From contig NZ_LR733293.1 in assembly GCF_902506095.1 (NCBI RefSeq), forward strand, positions 3,282,990-3,346,989: a stretch of DNA of 64,000 nt, in the 5' to 3' direction. Source of the stretch: Arthrobacter sp. 9AX (GTDB taxonomy: Bacteria > Actinomycetota > Actinomycetes > Actinomycetales > Micrococcaceae). Shown here piece by piece: positions 53,320-60,723 of this stretch. The first letter of the stretch is position 1, and every line of letters starts with the position of its first letter. Below the pieces are notes generated by a model, which saw only the letters and a list, made by a program, of their open reading frames with translations, did not search any database and was not told the DNA's origin. The translations under genes were made by a program, and so were the position numbers.

Positions 53320-55143
53320 TCACGGGCCCTGCAACCGCTGGAAAGCCTGCGCAACCGGTTGGACTTCGATGCCACTGTCGTGGATCTGCTGCAGCTGGGC
53401 AGCGAGGACATCGCTGGTGATGGTGCTCCGGTCCGCCGCGATGGTGCCATTCTCTTGCGTACCGGTGGCCTCGGGGGTGGCGATCTGGTGGTAGACGAGG
53501 ATGAGCCAGCCGTTCACACGGATGGTTTCGGCGAGCGCCTGGGCGAGCTTGTCCGGTGTGGTTTCGTCGGTCACGTAGAAGACCTTCAGGTCCTGCGGGT
53601 CGAGGTTCTGCCGGGTGTTGAGGCCGTCGTCCGTCCCGCGCACGATGTTGAAGTATTTGCCCGCGTACCAGTCCACCTGCGGGTCGGACCGCCCGTACGG
53701 GGGTGCGAGGTTGTCGGTGGCGAAACCGGCGGCAGCCAGCGCCTCCTCACTCATCCGCAGCTCCTCGTCCAGCCGGTCGGTTCCGATCGAGGTGAGATCA
53801 ACGTGCCGGTAACTGTGCGCGGCGATCTCATGGCCGGCGTCGTGCAACTGCTGCACCTCGGCCGCGGTCATGAAGTTCGGCGTCTCGATGGAACTGGCGT
53901 TGACGTACTGGGTGGAGCGGAAGCCATGCTGGTTCAGCAGCGGAAGGGCACGGTCGTACACTGACTGCCAGCCGTCGTCGAACGTGATCGACACCATGGG
54001 CTGGGACCAGCGAAGGGGCCCCGGCTTGCTGATGTCGATCAGCGAATAGTCGCGGACGCTGGTGGTGCCATTGCCATGCGAGACCAGGGTGACTGTGGCC
54101 GTCGTCGCTCCGACCGGCACCTGGAACGCCTCCCTGATGGTGGTCCACTCCCCGGCCGGCGGCACTGTCACCAGGTTCTGGAACGCCCGCCCGCCGCCCG
54201 CGAGTTCGAACTCCGCCACCACATCCACCTCGCGCTCGGACTGGTAGGTAGCGTCGAACTCGAAATACCGGTCTGCGGTCACGGCGATCGGCCGGTACTG
54301 CCACTTTGCCTCGCCGTTCTGGTAGTTCGAAATGCGGGTCCAGAGGAAGTTGCCTTTTCCGTCCCCGCCGCGCCCTGATTCCACACCCAACACCCCGGAG
54401 GCATACGGGGACCAGGAATCGGGCGCGGCCGGCTGGTCACCGACCAGCGTGGGGTTGGGAATGAGGTTGGGGGCCGTCGTCGCGGCCGATGCGAGGGCGG
54501 GCGGCAGCCGGACGTCGTCCGCCGCCTCGAGGTAGGCTCCCTCCACCCGGAGCGTTCCCTTCGATGCGAGCCGGAAGACGTACTGCACCGCCGTGATGGT
54601 GTTTCCGCTGTCGAACGCGTCGCTCACGGTAAAGGGGGTATTGCCTGGCCTCTCCAAGGGATTCCTCAGCTGCTCCAGGGTGATGGTGCCGTCAGTGTGG
54701 TACTGGCGCGCCAGCAGCCTGAAGTCGGTGTCGCTGGTGGCAAAGGTCTTGAACAGGTAGGTCCCGCCGGGCTTGACCTCCACGCGCGGGCTGGTCAACG
54801 TGACGTCGCCCGAGGTGTACGCTGTGACGTCGAGCTTGAGCGACTGGTCACTGAGCTGCCCGTCCACCACGTCCAGTGAGGCCTGGGCCTCGCCGCTGTG
54901 GCTGACGATCCAGCCGGTCAGGGGGCTGGCGGGGGCGGACGGGCCGGACGCCGTCGGAGTTCCCGTGCCCGCCGCACCCGGATCGAGGGCGGGGAGCAGG
55001 TTCGCGCCGGGACGCGCCCGGGCGATGCTGCTCAACCCGCCGGTGTACAGCGTCCAGGCGGTGGCGATGAGAAGGACCACCACGGTGATGAGTACGAGCG
55101 GATTGAGCAGGGCACGCAGGACAGGATGGCGTTTACGTGGCAT
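53320..55143 (-). CDS. Membrane-anchored polysaccharide deacetylase (NodB/CE4)
   Basis: A 607-residue protein from ATG 55141-55143, overlapping the synthase gene by 11 bp. One N-terminal helix (LLNPLVLITVVVLLIATAW) anchors it, and residues 75-370 contain two beta-sandwich-like regions outside. The CE4 domain follows: Asp389/Asp390 in ITFDDGW, His443 and His447 in AHSYRH, PPYGRSD at 481 and His552 in LVYHQI. All expected metal and catalytic residues are present. It probably removes acetyl groups from the nascent amino-sugar polymer, as IcaB and PgaB do. Confidence 0.92.
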   Translation of the reverse strand: MPRKRHPVLRALLNPLVLITVVVLLIATAWTLYTGGLSSIARARPGANLLPALDPGAAGTGTPTASGPSAPASPLTGWIVSHSGEAQASLDVVDGQLSDQSLKLDVTAYTSGDVTLTSPRVEVKPGGTYLFKTFATSDTDFRLLARQYHTDGTITLEQLRNPLERPGNTPFTVSDAFDSGNTITAVQYVFRLASKGTLRVEGAYLEAADDVRLPPALASAATTAPNLIPNPTLVGDQPAAPDSWSPYASGVLGVESGRGGDGKGNFLWTRISNYQNGEAKWQYRPIAVTADRYFEFDATYQSEREVDVVAEFELAGGGRAFQNLVTVPPAGEWTTIREAFQVPVGATTATVTLVSHGNGTTSVRDYSLIDISKPGPLRWSQPMVSITFDDGWQSVYDRALPLLNQHGFRSTQYVNASSIETPNFMTAAEVQQLHDAGHEIAAHSYRHVDLTSIGTDRLDEELRMSEEALAAAGFATDNLAPPYGRSDPQVDWYAGKYFNIVRGTDDGLNTRQNLDPQDLKVFYVTDETTPDKLAQALAETIRVNGWLILVYHQIATPEATGTQENGTIAADRSTITSDVLAAQLQQIHDSGIEVQPVAQAFQRLQGP

Positions 55144-56470
55144 GGGCCACCACCATGCTGCCGGCCCGCTGCGGCGAGTTCCAGGTGTTGATTTCGGGGC
55201 GCCGGAAAAGGCCGCGGGACCGGTAGATGCAGCGGATCGCCGCGGCCAGCTGCACCAGGTCCATGATGTAGAACAGGAAGTACGCTGTGGGCGCGTAGAT
55301 GGACAGCCGCGTGCGTTCACGCACGGTCAGGTTTTCGTCCATCCAGACCGTCAGCAGTGTGTAGGCGGTGATGGTTGCGTACGCACCAAGGATCAGCGCG
55401 GGCGTCTGCGTCACCAGCGACCAGTAGACCGCGTATGTCCAGGCCAGGGGCGAGATAAGCAGCGTGAACTCGCTGAGCAGCGCCATGGGCATCCGGTAAT
55501 AGGTCAGCGTGCCGGTGTACCGGCGGTTTGGATTGAGCATCATGCCGCGATACTTGATGAGGTTCTGGATGCTTCCGTACTTCCACCGGTACCGCTGCTT
55601 CGCCAGGGCGCGGATGGTGAGCACCCCTTCGGTCTTTGCCACCACGTCGGCGCCGTAGACCATACGGAAGCGGCGGTTGCCCAGGTTTGTGATTTTTGCG
55701 CTCAGGCCAATGTCCTCGGTCACGGTGTCCGTGTCGTAGAAGCCCACCTTGCGCAGCACGCGCATCCGGTAGGTGGAAGCGACCCCACCCACCACGAACT
55801 CGCAGTTCAGCAGCGAGTAGAGCTTCTTGGAGCGGTAGCCAATCATGTGCTCGAACCGCTGCAGGATGCCCAGCACCGTGGATTCCTCGAGGATCTGCAC
55901 GTTGGCTGCCACACCGGCAACGTACGGGTCGTCGAAGTAGGAGAGGGCGTTCGTGATGGCGTCCGGTTCGATGACCGAGTCGGCGTCCAGCGTCATGACG
56001 AATTCGCCACGCGCGTGCCGGCGGAGCACCGAGTTCAGCGCCGCACCCTTGCCTACGTTCTTCCGCATCCTCACGATGCGCAGATCCATCTCCGGGTGGC
56101 GCACCTGGTAGTCGCGGGCGAGGCGCCCGGTGAGGTCGCTGGACGCGTCGTCCGCGACCAGGACCTCGAAGGAGCGGTAGGCGCTCCGGCGGACGGACTC
56201 CAGCGTCCGGACGAGCACCGCTTCCTCGTTATGGGCCGCGATGACGATGGTCACCAGCCCGGGCACCTCGGGGACGGCCCGGCGGGTCCACGTGGCTGTC
56301 GCCGCGCACTCGGCTTCGTAACCGACGGGCTGCCGGACACCCGCCAGCCCTTTCCGGCGCTGCTGCCAGACGTCGTAGAGGTTGGCGCCCACGAGGTACA
56401 GGCCGAAGTGCACGATGTAGAGGATGCTGACGCCCGCGAACAGCCAGAAGACCACGAGGGCGAAGTCCAC
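55133..56470 (-). CDS. Processive GT2 polysaccharide synthase (IcaA/PgaC-like)
   Basis: A 445-residue membrane glycosyltransferase from GTG 56470 behind GGAGGGG. Two N-terminal helices are followed by the GT2 catalytic domain: VADDAS (Asp107/108), LDADS (Asp162, Asp164), TED (251-253) and QxxRW at QRYRW (292-296). Several C-terminal helices (EFTLLISPLAWTYAVYWSLV onwards) form the translocation pore. This is the layout of beta-1,6- or beta-1,4-N-acetylglucosamine and hyaluronan synthases. Linkage cannot be told by eye, but the two adjacent deacetylases favour a GlcNAc polymer. Confidence 0.93.
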   Translation of the reverse strand: MDFALVVFWLFAGVSILYIVHFGLYLVGANLYDVWQQRRKGLAGVRQPVGYEAECAATATWTRRAVPEVPGLVTIVIAAHNEEAVLVRTLESVRRSAYRSFEVLVADDASSDLTGRLARDYQVRHPEMDLRIVRMRKNVGKGAALNSVLRRHARGEFVMTLDADSVIEPDAITNALSYFDDPYVAGVAANVQILEESTVLGILQRFEHMIGYRSKKLYSLLNCEFVVGGVASTYRMRVLRKVGFYDTDTVTEDIGLSAKITNLGNRRFRMVYGADVVAKTEGVLTIRALAKQRYRWKYGSIQNLIKYRGMMLNPNRRYTGTLTYYRMPMALLSEFTLLISPLAWTYAVYWSLVTQTPALILGAYATITAYTLLTVWMDENLTVRERTRLSIYAPTAYFLFYIMDLVQLAAAIRCIYRSRGLFRRPEINTWNSPQRAGSMVVAHAT

Positions 56471-56473
56471 GTT

Positions 56474-56998
56474 TCACCCCTCCGTGGAGTTCGCGGCAAG
56501 CGCGGGCACGTGCGCGGCGGACCGGGGCCCGAAACGCCAGATGCGGGACATCCGGCGGGGTGCCTTTATGGACGCGGCCACAGCGGCCTGGGCCTGGGCA
56601 GGCTGCCGCAGCTCGTCGAACCGGCCGTTCATGCCGGCGTCGGCGTTCAGGACGTCAACAAGCTCAGTTGCCCCGGCCAGCCCGCCGCCGGACGGCTGGA
56701 CCAGATCCATCGCCGCCGTAATCGGCAATACCGAGGTGGACATGGCCGGCACCGGGGTGGTCGACAGGGCGATGGCCGGTACTGCGGCGCCCGCCGCCGC
56801 GGCCTTGGCGCGGGCGGACCGGGCGGAGCTGCGCCGGTAGATCCGGATGCCGACGAAGCGGACAATCACGGTGAAGACCACGACGCTCCACAGCACCAGG
56901 CTCAGTTGGGCCACGAAACCCAGCAGGCCCTCGAACATTGCGCCGTCCCTGCCGAAGGTTGCCTGTGCAGTCACAGCGACGCTCTCGATGGGTGTCAT
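56474..56998 (-). CDS. Small membrane protein preceding the synthase (IcaD/PgaD-like role inferred)
   Basis: A 174-residue protein from ATG 56996-56998 behind GGGAGGG, ending 3 bp before the synthase. One clear helix (FVAQLSLVLWSVVVFTVIVRFVG is too long to be cytosolic) is followed by a basic stretch and a low-complexity Ala/Pro region of about 90 residues. No domain family is recognised. The position before the GT2 gene recalls IcaD or PgaD, small subunits that boost synthase activity, but this is positional inference only. Confidence 0.75.
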   Translation of the reverse strand: MTPIESVAVTAQATFGRDGAMFEGLLGFVAQLSLVLWSVVVFTVIVRFVGIRIYRRSSARSARAKAAAAGAAVPAIALSTTPVPAMSTSVLPITAAMDLVQPSGGGLAGATELVDVLNADAGMNGRFDELRQPAQAQAAVAASIKAPRRMSRIWRFGPRSAAHVPALAANSTEG

Positions 56999-57162
56999 CG
57001 GAGGCCCTCCCCTGCTGCATGCATGGGCGCCGGCCGGGCGGCAGAACAACGGCGGGTTTTGACGGGGACGCGACGACGGTGGTGGGACTTGTCCACAAAC
57101 AGCGTCCTTGCCGTCGTGTTAAGAGCCGTCCAGTCCTCAGCTTCCGTTGACAACTGCGTCAT
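56995..57162 (-). CDS. Possible 55-residue leader ORF of the exopolysaccharide operon
   Basis: ATG 57160-57162 follows AAGGGGAA, and the frame ends in ATGA overlapping the start of the next gene, as in translationally coupled pairs. The product starts MTQLSTEAEDWTALN and is basic with an Arg/His-rich centre (DKSHHRRRVPVKTRR). It has no known homologue that I recognise. The third-position GC is only moderate, so it may instead be a non-coding leader. Confidence 0.4.
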   Translation of the reverse strand: MTQLSTEAEDWTALNTTARTLFVDKSHHRRRVPVKTRRCSAARPAPMHAAGEGLR

Positions 57163-57437
57163 CTGTATTCCCCTTGTCTTGAGCAGAAGGTCCTTCATTG
57201 GCTTGGCGTCAGGTCCAACCAGGGGTGCCACCGGATCCACATCACTGACGTGGAACGGGAGCCTTGCCTGCCCGAAGGGGCGCCCACACATGCAGCGGCG
57301 TCGGCGCCCCATAGCTTCACCTGGAGGGTGGTCGACAGTATCGAGGGGTCTCATGACGATGTCCTCAGAGTTTGGCCTTCCAGGAGCCGCTCCATAGCCG
57401 CCGGTGTGTCCAAATTACGATTCTGGGCAGGTACCAA

Positions 57438-57478
57438 CACGAGTAGCCGTGTACTCGAAAAGATTTTTGGGGGTACTT
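57438..57478 (-). promoter_or_regulatory. Envelope-gene leader element, copy B
   Basis: On the minus strand, blocks AAGTACC, CCCAAAAAT, TTCGAGTA and CTACTCGTG appear in the same order and spacing as in copy A (30887-30925). It lies about 440 bp upstream of the small membrane-protein start and on its sense strand. The plus-strand sequence is locally AT-rich (AGATTTTTG). Confidence 0.5.
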
Positions 57479-57501
57479 ACGGAAAGCTGCCCGCCCTGCG
57501 T

Positions 57502-57576
57502 GGGGATTAGGTAGTTCAGCAGCATGAAGGTGGGGGAATTGGGTAGTTGGTTCGTGCGGTACCCGCCGATAGGTAG
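57502..57576. promoter_or_regulatory. Three phased GGTAG repeats
   Basis: GGTAG occurs at 57510, 57542 and 57572, so steps of 32 and 30 bp, close to three helical turns. The first two lie in near-identical GGGGATTAGGTAGTT and GGGAATTGGGTAGTT. This is a typical layout for a regulator binding one DNA face. Confidence 0.45.
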
Positions 57577-57606
57577 CGCTTCCCCTAGCCCGGAACCACT
57601 TAACGC

Positions 57607-57645
57607 AACAGGCAGCACCCCGGACGTACCGGGATGCTGCCTGTT
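57607..57645 (-). terminator. Hairpin terminator after gabT
   Basis: Arms AACAGGCAGCACCCCGG (57607-57623) and CCGGGATGCTGCCTGTT (57629-57645) with one mismatch, 34 bases past the aminotransferase stop. No long T-run follows. Confidence 0.7.
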
Positions 57646-57678
57646 ACTTGCCTTCTCCTGAAGGCTGTACTTGCTCCG

Positions 57679-59049
57679 CTATGCGTTGGCTTTGATGGCC
57701 GAGGCCAGGACCGCCAGGCCGTCGTTGAGCAGTTCATCGGTGATGACCAGCGGCGGCAGGAGGCGGATAACGTTGCCGTAGGTGCCGCAGGTGAGGATGA
57801 TGACGCCTTCCTTCAGGCAGGCGGCGGCGACGGCCTTGGTCAGCTCGGGGTTCGGTTCCTTGGAGCCCGCCTGGACCAGTTCGATGGCCAGCATCGCCCC
57901 GCGGCCGCGGACGTCCCCGATGACTGCAGTGCCGGCGTCGGCCAGTTCCTTCTGCAATTCGCGGAGCCTGGTGGTGGCGAGGGCTTCAATGTTGCGGGCG
58001 CGGCCGGCCAGGTTGTATTCCTCCATGGTGCCGATGGATGCCAGCGCCGCGGCGCAGGCTACCGGGTTGCCGCCGTAGGTGCCGCCCAGGCCGCCCGGGT
58101 GGACGGCGTCGAGCAGGTCTGCCCGGCCGGTGATGGCGGACAGCGGCATGCCGCCGGCGATGCCCTTGGCCAGGGTCATGATGTCCGGGATGACGCCTTC
58201 GTGGTTCACTGCGAACCATTCACCGGTGCGGCAGAAACCGGACTGGACTTCGTCGGCGATGAATACGATGCCTTTTTCCTTGGCCCAGGCGGCCAGCGCG
58301 GGCAGGAAGCCTTCCGCGGGGACAATGAAGCCGCCCTCGCCCTGGATGGGTTCGATGATGATCGCCGCAACCTGGTCGCCGCCGATCTGCTTTTCGATCA
58401 TGGTGATGGCGCGCTTGGCCGCCTCGGCACCGGTGATCTCCGGGTTTTCCTCGCGGTACGGGTAGCTCATGGGCATGCGGTAGACCTCGGGCGCGAACGG
58501 GCCGAAGTTGGTCTTGTACGGCATGGCCTTGGCCGTGAGCGCCATGGTGAGGTTGGTGCGGCCGTGGTAGGCGTGGTCAAAGGCGACGACGGCGTCACGT
58601 CCGGTGGCGAGGCGGGCCACCTTGATGGCGTTCTCCACTGCCTCCGCCCCGGAGTTAAAGAGGACCGTGCGCTTTTCGTGGTCACCGGGGGTGAGCCGGT
58701 TCAGCTGCTCGGCGACAGCCACGTAGCCTTCGTACGGCGTGACCATAAAACAGGTGTGCGTGAAGTGCTCCACGGCTTCCTTCACGGCACCGACGACGGC
58801 GGGATCGGACGCGCCCACGCTGGTCACGGCAATGCCTGAGCCGAGATCGATGAAGGAGTTGCCGTCAACGTCGTGGATGATGCCGCCATCGGCGTCCGCG
58901 ACGTAGACCGGGACGCCGGAGGCAACACCCGCGGCGACGACGGACTTGCGCCGCTCGGCCAGGGCCAGCGACTTGGGGCCCGGGAAGTCGGCCTGGACGC
59001 GGCGCTTCTGCTCAAGGCGGAAGGTGATGTCTGGTGCTGTGGTGGTCAT
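57679..59049 (-). CDS. gabT: 4-Aminobutyrate aminotransferase
   Basis: A 456-residue class III PLP aminotransferase. FNSGAEAVENAIKVAR, AFDHAYHGRTNLTMAL, FIADEVQSGFCRTG and the PLP lysine in LAKGIAGGMPL (about residue 295) are all present. It converts GABA and 2-oxoglutarate to succinate semialdehyde and glutamate. It lies 87 bp downstream of an aldehyde dehydrogenase gene of the gamma-aminobutyraldehyde type, which makes a putrescine-to-GABA-to-succinate route. A PucR gene is divergent. Confidence 0.94.
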   Translation of the reverse strand: MTTTAPDITFRLEQKRRVQADFPGPKSLALAERRKSVVAAGVASGVPVYVADADGGIIHDVDGNSFIDLGSGIAVTSVGASDPAVVGAVKEAVEHFTHTCFMVTPYEGYVAVAEQLNRLTPGDHEKRTVLFNSGAEAVENAIKVARLATGRDAVVAFDHAYHGRTNLTMALTAKAMPYKTNFGPFAPEVYRMPMSYPYREENPEITGAEAAKRAITMIEKQIGGDQVAAIIIEPIQGEGGFIVPAEGFLPALAAWAKEKGIVFIADEVQSGFCRTGEWFAVNHEGVIPDIMTLAKGIAGGMPLSAITGRADLLDAVHPGGLGGTYGGNPVACAAALASIGTMEEYNLAGRARNIEALATTRLRELQKELADAGTAVIGDVRGRGAMLAIELVQAGSKEPNPELTKAVAAACLKEGVIILTCGTYGNVIRLLPPLVITDELLNDGLAVLASAIKANA

Positions 59050-59136
59050 GGCGAGACCTTTCTGAGTTGCGGGGGTGGGCCCACGCCGGCAGGGTTCCCT
59101 GGCCGAAGCGGAGCGAGGTTAGGGCGTCGGTGGGGA

Positions 59137-60567
59137 TTAGGAGTCGAGTGCGGACATCACGTGCTTGATGCGCGTGTAGTCCTCGACGCCATACATGGAG
59201 AGGTCTTTGCCGTAGCCGGACTGCTTGAAGCCGCCGTGCGGCATTTCGGCGGTCAGCAGGATGTGGGTGTTGATCCAGACGGCGCCGAAGTCCAGGTCGC
59301 GGCTGAGCCGCATGGCGGTGCCGTGGTTGGTGGTCCACACGCTGGAGGCCAGGGCGTAGTCGACGTCGTTGGCCAGTTCCACCGCTTCTTCCTCGGTGCT
59401 GAATTTCTGCACGGTGATGACGGGGCCGAACGTTTCCTGCTGGACGATGCTGTCCGTCTGCTTCGCGCCCGTGATGATGGTGGGCTCGAAGAAGAAGCCC
59501 TTCTCCCCCGCCCGGTGGCCGCCGGTTTCGATCCGGCAGTGCGCGGGAAGGTTCTCCACCACGGAGCTGACCTGCTTGAAGTGGTTGATGTTGTTCAGGG
59601 GCCCGAAGTAGTTCTCTTCGTCATTCTGCGACCCGGTGTGCAGGGTTTTGGTGTGCTCCACCATGGCGGCCACAACGTCGTCGTGCACTGAGTCTTCCAC
59701 CAGGACCCGGGTGATGGCAGTGCAGTCCTGGCCGGCGTTGAAGAAGGCGAACTCGGCGATGGCCGCGGCGCTCTTCTTGATGTCGGCGTCCTTGAACACG
59801 ATCGCCGGGGCCTTGCCGCCAAGTTCCAGGTGGGCACGCTTGAGGCCCCTGGCGGCACCGGAGGCGACGGCGATGCCGGCGCGGACCGAACCGGTGATGG
59901 ATACCAGGCCGGGGACCTTGTGGTCCACCATCATGGCGCCGGTCTGGCCGGTACCCAGGACAACGTTCAGCACGCCGGCGGGCAGGATGTCGCCGGCGAG
60001 GCGGGCAAGGACCAGGGTGGATTCCGGGGTGGTGTCCGAGGGCTTCAGGACCACGGTGTTGCCGGCCGCGAGCGCCGGGCCGATCTTCCAGATGGCCATC
60101 AGGAACGGGTAGTTCCACGGTGCCACCTGTGCCACCACGCCGATCGGTTCGCGGCGGACGTAGGAGGTGTGGCCCTCGAAGTACTCGCCGGCGGACTTGC
60201 CTTCGAGGATGCGGGCGGCGCCGGCGAAGAAGCGCAGCTGGTCGGCGCCGGCGGCAACTTCCTCGGAGGCGATCAGGGACCGGACCTGGCCCGTGTTGCG
60301 GTGCTGCGCCTCCACGAGTTCGTCGCTGTTGGCCTCGATGGCATCGGCGAGCTTGAGCAGCATCAGCTGCCGCTGGCCGGGCGTGACGTGCTTCCAGCTC
60401 TTGAAGGCGTCCTTCGCTGCGGCCATGGCAGCATCCACATCTGCCTGATTGGAGATGGGCGAGTAGGCCACCACTTCACCGTTTGCGGGGTTCACGATGT
60501 CCAGCGTGCCGGTGCCGGCGGGCGTGACAAAAGAACCGTTGATGAAGTTCTGCAAGGTTTGGACCAC
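59137..60567 (-). CDS. Gamma-aminobutyraldehyde/succinate-semialdehyde dehydrogenase
   Basis: A 476-residue aldehyde dehydrogenase. The GTG at 60565-60567 is chosen because AAAGAGG is 9 bp upstream; an earlier TTG lies too close to it. The catalytic Cys is in FFNAGQDCTAITR and the base Glu in HLELGGKAPAIVF. EMPHGGFKQSGYGKDLSMYG is the signature of the PatD/YdcW group that oxidises 4-aminobutyraldehyde. It heads an operon with gabT and faces PucR, consistent with polyamine/GABA induction. Confidence 0.93.
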   Translation of the reverse strand: MVQTLQNFINGSFVTPAGTGTLDIVNPANGEVVAYSPISNQADVDAAMAAAKDAFKSWKHVTPGQRQLMLLKLADAIEANSDELVEAQHRNTGQVRSLIASEEVAAGADQLRFFAGAARILEGKSAGEYFEGHTSYVRREPIGVVAQVAPWNYPFLMAIWKIGPALAAGNTVVLKPSDTTPESTLVLARLAGDILPAGVLNVVLGTGQTGAMMVDHKVPGLVSITGSVRAGIAVASGAARGLKRAHLELGGKAPAIVFKDADIKKSAAAIAEFAFFNAGQDCTAITRVLVEDSVHDDVVAAMVEHTKTLHTGSQNDEENYFGPLNNINHFKQVSSVVENLPAHCRIETGGHRAGEKGFFFEPTIITGAKQTDSIVQQETFGPVITVQKFSTEEEAVELANDVDYALASSVWTTNHGTAMRLSRDLDFGAVWINTHILLTAEMPHGGFKQSGYGKDLSMYGVEDYTRIKHVMSALDS

Positions 60568-60723
60568 GGTGTGCAACCTCTTTCCTGGGGGCCATCGGCG
60601 TCGAAACGGATGGATCTGACTGCCTTGAGCCTATGCCAGCGCCGCGGCGCCGTGAATAGCCACCTGCACACCCTTCCGGCTGGTGTTTAGTGCGGTTGAC
60701 TAGCGCCCGTTTATTCTTGGTCC
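60568..60723. promoter_or_regulatory. Divergent promoter of pucR and the GABA operon
   Basis: This 156-bp region contains TTGACT (60699-60704) on the pucR side, about 20 bp before the pucR ATG, a possible -35 that would make a very short leader. I did not find a clear palindrome for PucR. Confidence 0.35.

Larger units (their letters stand above)
57163..57678. other. Intergenic/leader region of the exopolysaccharide operon
   Basis: These 516 bases lie between the candidate leader ORF and gabT. From right to left they hold the gabT terminator (57607-57645), the three GGTAG repeats (57502-57576), the shared element B with stem candidates (57425-57492), and about 260 bases without obvious features. 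The short frames seen here are mostly shadows over these elements. Confidence 0.5.

Noticed and set aside
57415..57618. Minus-strand 67-codon frame before the exopolysaccharide operon
   Set aside because: It spans the gabT terminator and the GGTAG repeats and has no ribosome site, so the region reads better as regulatory DNA.
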